From NCBI GenBank assembly GCA_031119475.1, contig JAVHXV010000002.1, forward strand, positions 124,001 through 188,000: a DNA stretch of 64,000 nt, given 5' to 3'. The stretch is from Pedobacter sp. GTDB taxonomy: Bacteria > Bacteroidota > Bacteroidia > Sphingobacteriales > Sphingobacteriaceae. The notes under the pieces are model-generated. The model had not been told where the DNA came from, made no database searches, and saw nothing but the letters and a program-made list of their open reading frames with translations. Shown one piece after another: positions 33,529-42,538 of this stretch. The translations under genes were made by a program, and so were the position numbers. How positions within the stretch are numbered: position 1 is the first letter of the stretch; each line of letters starts with the position of its first letter.

Positions 33529-34173
33529 TTACGAGAAATCGTCAATTAAAAAGACAAAAAGTTCTTTGGGTCCGTGGGCACCAAGCACCAGGGTTTTTTC
33601 GATATCGGCCGTTCTACTTGGACCGGTAATGGTACTGACCATTGTTGGGATGTGGTTCCCATATTTATTCTTCAGCAGGGCAAATGCATCTTTCAGGTCG
33701 AGCACGAGCTGCCCGGTCCTGGCAATAACAATGTGGTAATGTGGGAAAATGCTCAACCTTCGACCTGCAGCATGCTGGTTGCTGACCATAATCGAGCCGT
33801 TTCTGGCAATCAAGGCCTCGCATGAGGTAATGCCCACTTCTGCCTGGTCAAAATCTTTATCGGTCTGGTAGAAGGGGAATTCATAATGGCTCAAAAGTGC
33901 CTGTAGTTCAGGCTCCCAACAGTAGATTTTTCGCCAATTGAAACGGTCGGCAAGGGTCAGGATATTTTCTATAAAGTCGATCCCGTTTTCACAAAAGATA
34001 AAGTTTCCTGCAACTGCTGTCAGTTCTTCTGCAAACAGGATCTCGAGCTCTTCGGTATTCTTTTTATATACCGGGCTTTCTTCCAAATTAGGATAGGGGT
34101 TGTCCCGCTTTTCGAGCAGTGCCTTCCTGATTTTTTTGAGCATAAGTTCTTTTGCGGAAATATTTTCTTTCAT
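33529..34173 (-). CDS. LUD domain-containing protein (LutC/YkgG family)
   Basis: A 214-residue cytoplasmic protein with a helical N-terminus and a LUD domain of about residues 80-205: VGITSCEALIARNGSIMV, FPHYHIVIARTGQLVLDLKDAF and STITGPSRTADIEKTLVLGAHGPKELFVFLID, the STITGPSRTADIE segment being the LutC signature. LutC proteins are part of lactate oxidation complexes with LutA and LutB, but those genes are not next to it here. It sits downstream of ftsH, after a terminator, so it is probably transcribed separately. Confidence 0.9.
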   Translation of the reverse strand: MKENISAKELMLKKIRKALLEKRDNPYPNLEESPVYKKNTEELEILFAEELTAVAGNFIFCENGIDFIENILTLADRFNWRKIYCWEPELQALLSHYEFPFYQTDKDFDQAEVGITSCEALIARNGSIMVSNQHAAGRRLSIFPHYHIVIARTGQLVLDLKDAFALLKNKYGNHIPTMVSTITGPSRTADIEKTLVLGAHGPKELFVFLIDDFS

Positions 34174-34202
34174 GGCAAATCAAATTAACAAATTTCCTAA
34201 TC

Positions 34203-34230
34203 AAAAAGAAGCCTGCTGTTGGGCAGGCTC
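34203..34230 (-). terminator. Terminator downstream of ftsH
   Basis: AGCCTGC (34210-34216) pairs with GCAGGCT (34223-34229) around a six-base loop; read on the minus strand it is followed by TCTTTTTGATT, fitting an intrinsic terminator after ftsH. Confidence 0.7.
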
Positions 34231-34251
34231 TTTTCGGTTATAAGTGAAATA

Positions 34252-36276
34252 TTAAGCTTCTTCTGGTGTAATCTGACCTGTAGTGCCGGCCTCACCAGTT
34301 TGTTCGCCAAAGAGTCTTTTCCCGAAAATCTGTTCCAGGTCGTCTTTGAACAAGACCTCCTTTTCGATCAGGATATCAGCCAGTTGGACAAGCTTGTCCT
34401 TGTTTTCTTCCAGGATCTGGATGGCGCGTTGATATTGGCTTTCGATCAGGTTTGAGATTTCCTTGTCAATGGTCAATGCGGTGTCTTCAGAATAAGGTTT
34501 AGAAAAGTTGTATTCATTCTGTCCAGATGAATCATAATAGGTAATGTTCCCTAATTTTTCGTTCAGGCCATAGATGGTTACCATGGCCCTGGCCTGTTTG
34601 TTTACTTTTTCCAGATCGCTCAGCGCGCCGGTAGAAATGGTATCGAACATTACTTTCTCAGCGGCTCTTCCGCCCATGGTCGCACACATTTCATCAAGCA
34701 TTTGGTGTGGGCGCACGATCAGTCGTTCTTCTGGCAGGTACCATGCTGCGCCCAGGCTTTGTCCGCGGGGAACAATGGTCACCTTTACCAATGGTGCCGC
34801 ATGTTCTAATAACCAGCTTACCGTGGCGTGGCCTGCTTCGTGGATGGCAATTGCCTGTTTTTCGCTCGGTGTAATGATCTTGTTTTTCTTTTCCAATCCA
34901 CCTACAATCCGGTCAACGGCATCTAAAAAGTCCTGTTTTTCAACATAGGTCTTATTTTTACGCGCGGCGATGAGTGCAGCTTCGTTGCAGACATTGGCAA
35001 TATCGGCACCTGAGAAGCCCGGTGTCTGTTTGGCCAGAAATTCTGTATCCAACAGACCTTCACGTTTAAGTGGCGCAATGTGCACCTCAAAAATCTGTTT
35101 ACGTTCGATCACATCCGGCAGGTCAACATAAATCTGCCTATCAAACCTTCCTGCACGGAGCAAGGCTTTATCTAAAACATCAGCACGGTTGGTAGCGGCT
35201 AAGATAATGACGTGTGTATTGGTGCCAAAACCATCCATTTCTACCAACAATTGGTTCAATGTATTTTCGCGCTCATCGTTTCCGCCCATCATGCTGTTCT
35301 TTCCACGGGCCCGGCCGATGGCATCGATTTCATCAATAAAGATGATACATGGCGATTTATCCTTGGCCTGCTTAAACAAGTCCCTCACACGCGATGCGCC
35401 CACGCCCACAAACATTTCAACGAAATCAGATCCTGATAGGGAGAAGAAAGGAACCTGTGCCTCACCGGCAACGGCTTTTGCCAAAAGGGTCTTGCCCGTT
35501 CCCGGGGAGCCTACCAACAATGCACCTTTTGGAATTTTACCGCCCAGGTCGGTATATTTTTTTGGGTTCTTCAAGAAATCCACGATTTCCATCACCTCTT
35601 GCTTGGCTTCTTCCAGACCGGCAACATCATTGAAGGTAATGCCTACCTGGCTTTCCTTGTCAAAAAGTGTAGCTTTTGATTTGCCGATATTAAAGATCTG
35701 ACCACCTCCGGCACCTCCACCTCCGCCCATACGGCGCATCATGAAAATCCAAAGCCCTACAAATAAAAGTAGGGGAAGGCCGATGTTAAGGAAGAAACCG
35801 CCCCAAGGGCTGCTCTTCGTAATGGCATCAATTTCAGGTATAGGAGTTCCTACGGCCAGTTTTTTCTTTGACTCTTCCATCATTTTTTTGATGTCGTCTG
35901 TAGAAATGCCACTGAAATAGGCAACTGGACCTTTATTCTGTTTGCCCCAACTGTTGGGCGTTATGTATTTTTTTAACCTCGGATCGTTTACTTTATCTTC
36001 CCTAATGTAGACATCTGCGCGGGCGATATCGTCATATTTATACACCTCGACTTTCTTTACGAAGCCCGGAAGATAGAGCTGCTGTTCAAAAACACGGTAG
36101 GTAATCTCTGAGCTATTGGATGAGGAATAGAGTAGTTGTACGGTGATCAATCCGATAATAATGATGGCATACACCCAAAAGATATTGAATTTGGTGCCTT
36201 TTTGTGGTTTTTTAGGGATATTCGGGGTACGCTTGATCTGCTTGGGTTTAGTATCTGTATTTTGGCTTTCTTTCAT
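34252..36276 (-). CDS. ftsH: ATP-dependent zinc metalloprotease FtsH
   Basis: A 674-residue membrane AAA protease that degrades regulatory and damaged membrane proteins. N-terminal region: basic cytoplasmic part, first span (residues about 30-50, [18 protein letters not shown]), a periplasmic domain and a second span (about 155-175). The AAA domain has Walker [14 protein letters not shown], Walker [13 protein letters not shown], and the [26 protein letters not shown]. The protease domain has the zinc motif HEAGH. It is followed by a terminator and preceded by rsfS 30 bases upstream, an arrangement common in Bacteroidetes. Confidence 0.97.
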   Translation of the reverse strand: MKESQNTDTKPKQIKRTPNIPKKPQKGTKFNIFWVYAIIIIGLITVQLLYSSSNSSEITYRVFEQQLYLPGFVKKVEVYKYDDIARADVYIREDKVNDPRLKKYITPNSWGKQNKGPVAYFSGISTDDIKKMMEESKKKLAVGTPIPEIDAITKSSPWGGFFLNIGLPLLLFVGLWIFMMRRMGGGGGAGGGQIFNIGKSKATLFDKESQVGITFNDVAGLEEAKQEVMEIVDFLKNPKKYTDLGGKIPKGALLVGSPGTGKTLLAKAVAGEAQVPFFSLSGSDFVEMFVGVGASRVRDLFKQAKDKSPCIIFIDEIDAIGRARGKNSMMGGNDERENTLNQLLVEMDGFGTNTHVIILAATNRADVLDKALLRAGRFDRQIYVDLPDVIERKQIFEVHIAPLKREGLLDTEFLAKQTPGFSGADIANVCNEAALIAARKNKTYVEKQDFLDAVDRIVGGLEKKNKIITPSEKQAIAIHEAGHATVSWLLEHAAPLVKVTIVPRGQSLGAAWYLPEERLIVRPHQMLDEMCATMGGRAAEKVMFDTISTGALSDLEKVNKQARAMVTIYGLNEKLGNITYYDSSGQNEYNFSKPYSEDTALTIDKEISNLIESQYQRAIQILEENKDKLVQLADILIEKEVLFKDDLEQIFGKRLFGEQTGEAGTTGQITPEEA

Positions 36277-36306
36277 GTCGGTTTCAAAAAGTGTTAAAAT
36301 AAATGG

Positions 36307-36681
36307 CTATGCACTCTTGTATGTAGTGGTTTCTGCATCGCCCCATAGGTCTTCGATACCATAGAAGTCACGCTTTTCAGTTCTGAAAATGTGTACGACG
36401 ATATCGAGGTAATCCAAGATAATCCACTCGGCATTATCTAGTCCTTCCTTTCGCCAAGGATTGGTCTGTGTGGTCTTATAGATTTCATCTTCAACACTAT
36501 CGGCAATCGCCTTAACCTGTGTTGACGAATCAGCATTGCAAACAATAAAGTAATCGGAGACAGAACTGTTCAGTTCCCTCAAGTCCAAACGCACAATATC
36601 ATGTCCTTTTTTTTCTTGGATGCCGTGAACGGCTATTTCTGAGAGGTAGGTAGAAAGGTTTTCGATTTTCTTTTTTACCAT
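36307..36681 (-). CDS. rsfS: Ribosomal silencing factor
   Basis: A 124-residue protein of the RsfS/Iojap family that binds ribosomal protein L14 and blocks subunit joining in starvation. The core is intact: IVRLDLRELNSSVSDYFIVCNADSSTQVKAIADSVEDEI, WIILDYLDIVVHIFRTEKRDFYGIEDLWGDAE. Length is typical. The TATATTTG box on the minus strand at 36708-36715 lies 26 bases before the start. ftsH follows at 30 bases. It is divergent from birA. Confidence 0.93.
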   Translation of the reverse strand: MVKKKIENLSTYLSEIAVHGIQEKKGHDIVRLDLRELNSSVSDYFIVCNADSSTQVKAIADSVEDEIYKTTQTNPWRKEGLDNAEWIILDYLDIVVHIFRTEKRDFYGIEDLWGDAETTTYKSA

Positions 36682-36707
36682 TAAAAAATTTTAATTTTGA
36701 TGATCAA

Positions 36708-36715
36708 CAAATATA
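36708..36715 (-). promoter_or_regulatory. -7 box for rsfS-ftsH
   Basis: TATATTTG on the minus strand, a full match, 26 bases before the rsfS ATG. It lies just in front of the divergent birA start, so the two promoter regions overlap. Confidence 0.5.
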
Positions 36716-36725
36716 AAATCAACAA

Positions 36726-37499
36726 TTGCAAAATAACATTTTTTCAACATTATTTGTTGGTCAAAATTTGATCAAATTACCAGCTGTCGATTCTACGAAT
36801 AACTATTTGAAGAATCTGGTGTCAAATTCCGAGCCATTACCCGAAGGGACTGTAATAATGGCAGAAGATCAGTTTGCGGGACGAGGGCAGCAACAAAATA
36901 GCTGGCATGCCGAGCCTGGGAAAAACCTGACTTTCAGCATACTCCTACGACCTTTTTTTTTGCCCATTGGCAAGCAGTTTCTGGTAAATATGACGGTCAG
37001 CGTGGCCATAAACAATGCTTTATCTGGTTTAGGGATAAATGGTGCCTGTATCAAATGGCCAAACGACATCTATTTTTTTGACCAAAAGCTGGGTGGTGTC
37101 CTGATCGAAAATTCACTTGTAGGCAGTGTCATTAAAACTGCCGTTATTGGCATAGGAATCAACGTAAACCAAACAAATTTTGGCCAGCTGTTGCCTAGAA
37201 GAGCAACCTCGATCAGTCAAATTTTACAAGAAGATGTCAATTTAGATCGGCTTTTGATCGAAATTTGTAGTCAAATAGAATATGTATATTTACAGCTAAA
37301 GGCAGGAAAATATGCTGAGATCAGAGAATCATATCTAAAGAAGCTCTATCGGATCGGCATACCTGCAAAATATCGTAGCGGAACAGACGTTTGGGAAGGG
37401 ACGATCAAAGGAATAAGCGATGCAGGATTGTTGCAGTTGGAAAAAGATGGAAGCCTTCAAGAGTTTAATTTTAAAGAAATAGAATTTATCATCAGTTAA
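36726..37499 (+). CDS. birA: Biotin-[acetyl-CoA carboxylase] ligase
   Basis: A 257-residue biotin protein ligase, activating biotin as biotinyl-AMP and attaching it to carboxylases. Landmarks: STNNYLKNLV, EDQFAGRGQQQNSWHAEPGKNLTFSILLRP (biotinyl-AMP loop), CIKWPNDIYFFDQKLGGVLIE and VIGIGINVNQTNF. There is no N-terminal DNA-binding domain, so it cannot act as a BirA repressor. The start is a TTG at 36726 (MQNNIFSTLFVGQNLIKL), because the next Met is far inside conserved sequence. It lies 6 bases before the DsbD N-terminal gene. Confidence 0.92.
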   Translation: MQNNIFSTLFVGQNLIKLPAVDSTNNYLKNLVSNSEPLPEGTVIMAEDQFAGRGQQQNSWHAEPGKNLTFSILLRPFFLPIGKQFLVNMTVSVAINNALSGLGINGACIKWPNDIYFFDQKLGGVLIENSLVGSVIKTAVIGIGINVNQTNFGQLLPRRATSISQILQEDVNLDRLLIEICSQIEYVYLQLKAGKYAEIRESYLKKLYRIGIPAKYRSGTDVWEGTIKGISDAGLLQLEKDGSLQEFNFKEIEFIIS

Positions 37500-37505
37500 T
37501 CAAAT

Positions 37506-37955
37506 ATGAAAAGAATAACCTTAGTATTAACATTAGTATTGGTATCGGCCTTTGGGGCTTTTGCCCAATTGGAAAATCCGGTAACCTGGTCTTATGCAGC
37601 CAAAAAAATCAGTAAGACCGAGGCGGTAGTGTACATCAAAGCAACCATTGAAGATGGCTGGCACCTGTATTCGCAAAACGTAAAACCTGGAGGGCCGAGC
37701 AAGACCATCATTACCTTTACACCGTCAAAAGATTTTACCCTGGTCGGAAAAACAGCGGAACCTAAGCCGATCAGCAAGTTTGAAAAGGTATTCAACATGA
37801 ATGTTCCCTTTTTTCAGGATGTAGTTGTTTTCCAGCAGAAGGTTAAGCTCAACAAGGCCACTACAACGGTAAAAGGAAAGGTCGAATTTATGGTCTGCGA
37901 TGAAAAGCAATGTCTCCCGCCGAGCGACGTGACATTCAGCGTTCCGATCAAATAA
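37506..37955 (+). CDS. Periplasmic DsbD N-terminal-domain protein (free-standing)
   Basis: A 149-residue exported protein: signal peptide of about 20 residues (ending AFAQ), then a beta-rich domain of the DsbD N-terminal (nDsbD) type with the redox cysteine pair in VEFMVCDEKQCLPP (CxxxxC) near residue 130. In E. coli DsbD this domain is joined to the membrane and C-terminal domains; here it is a separate gene just before the dsbD-like gene, with a terminator between. It should pass electrons from the membrane transporter to periplasmic proteins. Confidence 0.88.
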   Translation: MKRITLVLTLVLVSAFGAFAQLENPVTWSYAAKKISKTEAVVYIKATIEDGWHLYSQNVKPGGPSKTIITFTPSKDFTLVGKTAEPKPISKFEKVFNMNVPFFQDVVVFQQKVKLNKATTTVKGKVEFMVCDEKQCLPPSDVTFSVPIK

Positions 37956-37972
37956 GCTAAGCACCTTATTTT

Positions 37973-38007
37973 AAAAAGCTTCCCAGCAAATCTGGGAAGC
38001 TTTTTTT
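37973..38007 (+). terminator. Intrinsic terminator between the DsbD N-domain gene and dsbD
   Basis: AAAAAGCTTCCCAG (37973-37986) and CTGGGAAGCTTTTT (37992-38005) are exact inverses with a five-base loop, followed by T. Confidence 0.88.
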
Positions 38008-38098
38008 GTGGATGTCCGTCAAACTTAGGTAATCGAATGGCGTCGGATATTGGAGTAGCCAAAATAATCAGTAATTTCACGGCGCTTAAATAGATGAT

Positions 38099-39781
38099 AT
38101 GAAAAAAATAGTCCTATTGTTGCTTTTTGCCTGTATGGCGATGGCGATGACACCGCTAACCAGTGCTGCCATCAAACAACAGACAGACACGACGGCATCA
38201 ATGGATGATGTGGAGTTTACAACCGTTGGTTCAAAGGAAGATAGCATCGCCAACAACATTAAAGCCGATACGGTTCAGAAGGATACTTTGGCCAAACCGA
38301 TTGCCAAGAAAATCGCTGCCTCGCCAAAGACCCTTACTTTATGGGAGACTTTCGTGAAAGGACTTTTGGGCGGCTTTTTGGCTTTCCTCATGCCCTGTAT
38401 CTTTCCGATGGTGCCGCTCACAGTTAGCTTCTTTATGAAAAAGGGCGGAAGCAGGCAGAAGGGCATCGCACAGGCCATGATCTATGGACTGTCCATCATC
38501 GTGATCTACGTGGCAGTAGGGCTACTGATTACGGTCCTTTTTGGTTCGGCCAAACTAAATGAACTGAGCAGCAGTGGAACCTTTAACCTCTTATTCTTTA
38601 TATTGCTGGTCGTTTTTGCGGTTTCCTTTTTTGGGGCCTTCGAAATTACGTTGCCGAGTTCATTTGTCAATAAAATTGATGCAAAGGCAGATCGTACCAA
38701 AGGTTTGGGCGGATTGTTTTTTATGGCAGCCTCCCTGGCCTTGGTCTCGTTTTCGTGTACAGGGCCTATTATCGGTACTCTGCTTGTCGATGCCAGTTCC
38801 AAAGGAGAACTGCTCGGTCCAGCGGTTGGGATGTTCGGGTTCGCGCTTGCCTTGGCGCTGCCCTTTACACTCTCGGCCATATTTCCAGGGTTTTTGAGCA
38901 GCATGCCAAAATCTGGCGGCTGGCTCAACAGCGTTAAGGTTTGCTTGGGCTTTTTGGAACTTGCACTGGCGCTTAAATTCTTATCGTCTGCTGATCTGGT
39001 CTGGCACTGGAATTGGTTTGATCGGGAAATTTTCCTCGTGCTGTGGATTGTTATCTTCGCCATGATGGGGCTCTACCTTTTAGGAAAACTCAAATTTTCA
39101 CATGATAGCGACCTCCCTTTCATTTCTGTGCCCCGCCTATTGCTATCTATCGTATCCATCGCCTTTGCCATCTATTTGATACCAGGGCTTTGGGGTGCTC
39201 CTGTAAGCGTTTTGAGCGGGATTGCACCGCCCATGCACACGCAGGATTTTATCTTGGGCGGGAATGAAACGCCTTCAGGACCTGTAAGCACAAATTTTCC
39301 GGCCAAGGTCAAATATGACGATGTTTTGCATGCGCCTAAAGGATTTAAAGTGTTTTTTGATCTGGATGAAGGAGTGGAATATGCCAAAGCCGTAGGGAAA
39401 CCGATCATGCTCGATTTTACGGGCTGGTCTTGTGTAAACTGCCGTAAAATGGAAGATAATATCTGGGTAAAGGAGTCGGTGGGAAAACTAATCAAAAATG
39501 AATATGTCCTCATCCAGTTGTATGTTGATGAAAGGACGGTCAAGATGCCGGCCGAAAAAGTGCATTATTCGAAATATTTGAAAGGAAATACTGACGACCT
39601 CGGCCGTTGGAACCAAGATTTGCAGGCGACAAAATATGGCGCCAACTCACAACCATTCTATGTGTTGACCGGCCACGACCTGAAACCGTTGGTAGCGCCC
39701 CAAGGTGCGATATTCGATGAGAAAGCATATGGTGACTATCTTAAGAGTGGATTAGATCAGTTTAAAGCGAATAAAAAATAA
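38099..39781 (+). CDS. dsbD: Thiol:disulfide interchange protein with CcdA-like and thioredoxin domains
   Basis: A 560-residue inner-membrane protein. Order: signal peptide (residues 1-24), a disordered linker to about 85, a CcdA-type membrane domain of eight segments with cysteines in LMPCIFPMVPLT and SFSCTGPIIGTLL, then a C-terminal periplasmic thioredoxin domain with LDFTGWSCVNCRKME (CxxC). This transports electrons from cytoplasmic thioredoxin to the periplasm. The nDsbD domain is missing but encoded in the gene before it. The stop overlaps the pfkA ATG by one base (TAATG). Confidence 0.93.
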   Translation: MKKIVLLLLFACMAMAMTPLTSAAIKQQTDTTASMDDVEFTTVGSKEDSIANNIKADTVQKDTLAKPIAKKIAASPKTLTLWETFVKGLLGGFLAFLMPCIFPMVPLTVSFFMKKGGSRQKGIAQAMIYGLSIIVIYVAVGLLITVLFGSAKLNELSSSGTFNLLFFILLVVFAVSFFGAFEITLPSSFVNKIDAKADRTKGLGGLFFMAASLALVSFSCTGPIIGTLLVDASSKGELLGPAVGMFGFALALALPFTLSAIFPGFLSSMPKSGGWLNSVKVCLGFLELALALKFLSSADLVWHWNWFDREIFLVLWIVIFAMMGLYLLGKLKFSHDSDLPFISVPRLLLSIVSIAFAIYLIPGLWGAPVSVLSGIAPPMHTQDFILGGNETPSGPVSTNFPAKVKYDDVLHAPKGFKVFFDLDEGVEYAKAVGKPIMLDFTGWSCVNCRKMEDNIWVKESVGKLIKNEYVLIQLYVDERTVKMPAEKVHYSKYLKGNTDDLGRWNQDLQATKYGANSQPFYVLTGHDLKPLVAPQGAIFDEKAYGDYLKSGLDQFKANKK

Positions 39782-40764
39782 TGGCTGCTATAAAAAATAT
39801 TGGCGTATTGACTTCAGGCGGTGATTCGCCGGGAATGAACGCCGCCATCAGGGCCGTAGTAAGGGCTGGATTATACCATAACCTCAAGGTTACGGGCATT
39901 TTAAAGGGTTACGAAGGATTGATCCATGCCGATTTTATGCCAATGGATATCAAATCGGTAGCCAACATCATCCAAAGAGGCGGTACTATTCTGAAAACCG
40001 CCCGGAGCGATGCTTTCCGTACCAAAGAGGGAAGGGAACTGGCCTACAAAAATCTAAGGGAAAGTGATATCGATGCGCTAGTTGTTATTGGTGGCGACGG
40101 TACGTTTACTGGCGCAGATGTATTTTGTCGCGAGTTCAATTTTCCGATCATCGGCCTGCCGGGAACGATCGACAATGACCTGATTGGAACAGATTTTACC
40201 ATTGGCTACGATACGGCCATTAACACGGTAGTCAATGCGGTTGATAAGATCAGGGATACGGCTGAATCGCACGACAGGCTGTTTATTGTAGAAGTAATGG
40301 GCCGCGATTCTGGGCTGATTGCACTCCGGAGCGGAATCGGCGTAGGCGCAGAAGCCATCATGATCCCGGAGGCCAAAATGCACGTGGCAGACCTGGTGGA
40401 GCGGATCGAAAACGGCAGAAAGGATAAAGCATCCAAAATTATTGTGGTAGCAGAGGGCGATGAAGCTGGTGGCGCCTATAATGTTGGTGAAGTGCTCAAA
40501 CAAAAATTCCCGCAGTCCGATATCAGGATTTCTGTGTTGGGACATATCCAGCGGGGAGGTAAACCGAGTTGTATGGACCGTGTTTTGGCCAGCAGATTGG
40601 GGGTGGCCGCTGTAGAAGGATTATTGGAAGGCAAAACAGATGTGATGGCGGGCCAGATCAACAGGGAAATCGTATTTACGCCATTCTCTAATACCATTAA
40701 GCACATCGATGCTGAAAAAATAACCCCGGCCTGGTTAAAGCTGGTCGAAATCCTATCGCTCTAA
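39781..40764 (+). CDS. pfkA: 6-phosphofructokinase
   Basis: A 327-residue glycolytic enzyme phosphorylating fructose-6-phosphate. Motifs: GVLTSGGDSPGMNAAIRAVV (ATP site), VVIGGDGTFTGAD, IIGLPGTIDNDLIGTDFTIGYDTA (catalytic Asp in TIDND), EVMGRDSGLIAL, and GHIQRGGKPSCMDRVLASRLG (allosteric/substrate site). It is the bacterial ATP-dependent type, since GGDGT is retained. Overlap with dsbD by one base suggests translational coupling in a three-gene run. A hairpin follows the stop. Confidence 0.97.
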   Translation: MAAIKNIGVLTSGGDSPGMNAAIRAVVRAGLYHNLKVTGILKGYEGLIHADFMPMDIKSVANIIQRGGTILKTARSDAFRTKEGRELAYKNLRESDIDALVVIGGDGTFTGADVFCREFNFPIIGLPGTIDNDLIGTDFTIGYDTAINTVVNAVDKIRDTAESHDRLFIVEVMGRDSGLIALRSGIGVGAEAIMIPEAKMHVADLVERIENGRKDKASKIIVVAEGDEAGGAYNVGEVLKQKFPQSDIRISVLGHIQRGGKPSCMDRVLASRLGVAAVEGLLEGKTDVMAGQINREIVFTPFSNTIKHIDAEKITPAWLKLVEILSL

Positions 40765-40777
40765 GTTAAAGTAAAAT

Positions 40778-40827
40778 GGAAAATGGAAAAGTGAGCGTAC
40801 ATCATTCCTCTTCCATTTTCCCTTTTT
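40778..40827. terminator. Bidirectional terminator-like hairpin between pfkA and the YbjQ-family gene
   Basis: GGAAAATGGAA (40778-40788) and TTCCATTTTCC (40811-40821) are exact inverses, followed by CTTTTT. The convergent neighbours make a shared terminator likely. Confidence 0.6.
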
Positions 40828-41152
40828 AAATTTCTTCAAGCACCACAGCTGTTCCGCTAGCGGTTACCATAAGCATGCTGCCGCCATTGCCAACGGTCTC
40901 ATAATCCAGATCGACCCCGATGATGGCATTGGCGCCCAAAGAGAACGCATATTGCTGCATTTCATTGATTGCCGTATTTTTTCCTTCGCGCAAGACTTGT
41001 TCGTAGGAGCCTGAGCGGCCACCAACGATATCCCTGATGCCTGCGAAAAGATCTTTGAAAATGTTGGCCCCAATAATCGTTTCGCCGGTAACAAGGCCAA
41101 TATATTTTACGATTTTTTTTCCTTCTACTGTGTTTGTGGTTGTAATAAGCAT
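40826..41152 (-). CDS. YbjQ-family heavy-metal-binding domain protein
   Basis: A 108-residue cytoplasmic protein of the YbjQ/UPF0145 family: [51 protein letters not shown], then [23 protein letters not shown]. The GGRSGSYE and [13 protein letters not shown] segments are the family landmarks. The family is described as heavy-metal-binding by fold, with pentameric members; no substrate is known. Length is standard. No sign of coupling to its neighbours. Confidence 0.9.
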   Translation of the reverse strand: MLITTTNTVEGKKIVKYIGLVTGETIIGANIFKDLFAGIRDIVGGRSGSYEQVLREGKNTAINEMQQYAFSLGANAIIGVDLDYETVGNGGSMLMVTASGTAVVLEEI

Positions 41153-41250
41153 GGTTGATAGATTAAGTGATTTACTGCCGATTGGTTCTGATCGGTTTAT
41201 CTTTCGATGCGCACAGCATAAAAATGTTACAGCCTAACTGTTGCCGAAAG

Positions 41251-41751
41251 TTAATTGAGCATGAGCAGGGGGCTAAAATGCCGTTTGAACTGGCTGCAGA
41301 TCTTAATAAACCTTGCTTCATCTTTAAATGTTGCCCAGCCATGCGAACTGTTCTGTAGGCCAGGGCGGTAGTCAAATGAAACCCCGGCTTCATAGACCAG
41401 GTTTCCGTTTGCACAGATCACCAACCGGCTTGAAGTTGTGGCGATGTCTGCACCGGTAAAGGTCATTTTTAAGTCCAACAACTGTTGGATGAGCGCCTCG
41501 TCTTTTGCACGCAGGATCCGATAAGGCTTGATGCCTGTGGGCAGGGTCGAAAAATCATCGTTATCTATGATCAAGTATGCCTTGATGCGATCGCTTTTTG
41601 GTGGAACAAATTGCCTGAGCGAAAAGGATCTGCCTTTTTTAAATTCAAAATTTGGGAGTTCAGCTTTTGTATCATCTACAAAAACCAGGGGCTGAATATA
41701 GAGATAGCCCAATACGATCAGGGCAAAAAAAAGGAGGAGCTTCTTGAGCAT
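41251..41751 (-). CDS. Membrane-anchored protein of unknown function
   Basis: A 166-residue protein with one N-terminal hydrophobic segment (residues 4-22, LLLFFALIVLGYLYIQPLVF), which may be an uncleaved anchor, and an extracytoplasmic alpha/beta domain with segments such as IKAYLIIDNDDFSTLP and SSRLVICANGNLVYEAGVSFDYRPG. No family is recognised. It begins 7 bases after the nucleotidase stop and is on the same strand, so both may share a transcript, but this does not reveal its function. Confidence 0.75.
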   Translation of the reverse strand: MLKKLLLFFALIVLGYLYIQPLVFVDDTKAELPNFEFKKGRSFSLRQFVPPKSDRIKAYLIIDNDDFSTLPTGIKPYRILRAKDEALIQQLLDLKMTFTGADIATTSSRLVICANGNLVYEAGVSFDYRPGLQNSSHGWATFKDEARFIKICSQFKRHFSPLLMLN

Positions 41752-41758
41752 GGAAATT

Positions 41759-42277
41759 TTATAAAAGTTTGTAGAGTACTTCCTGCCAATTGTTTACCCT
41801 TTCATAATCGGTAAGGAGCAGGTTGTGAGGTGAAGTGAAAAGTAGTTTTCGGCCTTTAAAATCAATAAAATTTTTGGCCCTGTCGTCGATCATAATATCG
41901 GTATTGACAATTTTTTCACCACAGAAGATGATGTTTTTCCAACCGATAAAAGGGAGGTGCTGGGCGAGCCAGTGGTATTTATCCTCCAGCGAATTTGGGA
42001 ACTCCATGGCTGCTGAAACGATATAGACCTCATATTTTTCCTGCAGTTTTTTAATGGCCTCTACGCTGCCTTCTATAATAGGCAGGTTTCTGAAAAAACC
42101 TTTTTCGTTGATGTAGTCGAACCATTTATGGTTGATGTGCGCTGGTACATGGTGGTAGATTTCGTTTCCGGGTTCTAGCTTCAGATCTAGCGGGACCCCA
42201 TAGTCGCGGTTATATAATTCGATGAATTTGGTAATCGGGTCAGCGATGACCTCATCCATGTCAATGGCTATTTTCAT
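41759..42277 (-). CDS. 5'(3')-deoxyribonucleotidase, NT5C type
   Basis: A 172-residue HAD-superfamily phosphatase that removes phosphate from (deoxy)nucleotides. The nucleophile motif is MKIAIDMDEVIADP near the N-terminus (DMDEV), followed by VYIVSAAMEFPNS (motif II-like) and NTDIMIDDRAKNFIDFKG (acidic motif). Its compact size and DMDEV fit the NT5C (PF06941) family. A TATCTTTA element on the minus strand ends four bases before the ATG (42282-42289), the same spacing as in mfd and others. Confidence 0.9.
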   Translation of the reverse strand: MKIAIDMDEVIADPITKFIELYNRDYGVPLDLKLEPGNEIYHHVPAHINHKWFDYINEKGFFRNLPIIEGSVEAIKKLQEKYEVYIVSAAMEFPNSLEDKYHWLAQHLPFIGWKNIIFCGEKIVNTDIMIDDRAKNFIDFKGRKLLFTSPHNLLLTDYERVNNWQEVLYKLL

Positions 42278-42281
42278 GATG

Positions 42282-42289
42282 TAAAGATA
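42282..42289 (-). promoter_or_regulatory. Near-consensus -7 box four bases before the NT5C start
   Basis: TATCTTTA (last base differs from TAnnTTTG) on the minus strand, four bases before the ATG at 42277, again suggesting a leaderless transcript. Confidence 0.45.
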
Positions 42290-42320
42290 GCAAGAAGCGG
42301 AAAGACTGAAACTGTATTTT

Positions 42321-42402
42321 GGACTTTGTCAATCTCCCCCTGCGCAGTCAGCTGTAAATACATTTTCCTTAGCGGATACGGGTTGGGACTTTGACAAAGT
42401 CC
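42321..42402. repeat. Second location of the GGACTTTGTCAAAGTCC palindrome
   Basis: A perfect 17-base palindrome GGACTTTGACAAAGTCC lies at 42386-42402 and a half copy GGACTTTGTCAA at 42321-42332, in the 261-base gap between the nucleotidase and rpsP. They repeat the motif of 11291-11524. Confidence 0.75.
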
Positions 42403-42450
42403 ATGACACAGCGCTGACAATTTGGGGTGTTTTGTCCTTTGCTTCTATAA

Positions 42451-42482
42451 TTTGCAAATTATCAAGCTATTGCTTACCTTTG
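42451..42482 (+). promoter_or_regulatory. rpsP promoter
   Basis: TTTG (42451-42454), a 20-base spacer and TACCTTTG (42475-42482) give the best -33/-7 match in the window. The rpsP ATG is 56 bases downstream, so this transcript has a leader. Confidence 0.75.
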
Positions 42483-42538
42483 CATCCCCGCAAGCACGAA
42501 GCTCCGGGAACTATGTTGAATACATAATTTAAAAAGAA

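Noticed and set aside
35189..35701. 170-residue plus-strand frame inside ftsH
   Set aside because: Shadow frame within the AAA domain; the coding potential belongs to ftsH on the other strand.
38506..39063. 185-residue minus-strand frame inside dsbD
   Set aside because: Shadow of a high-hydrophobicity coding region; no signal or motif.
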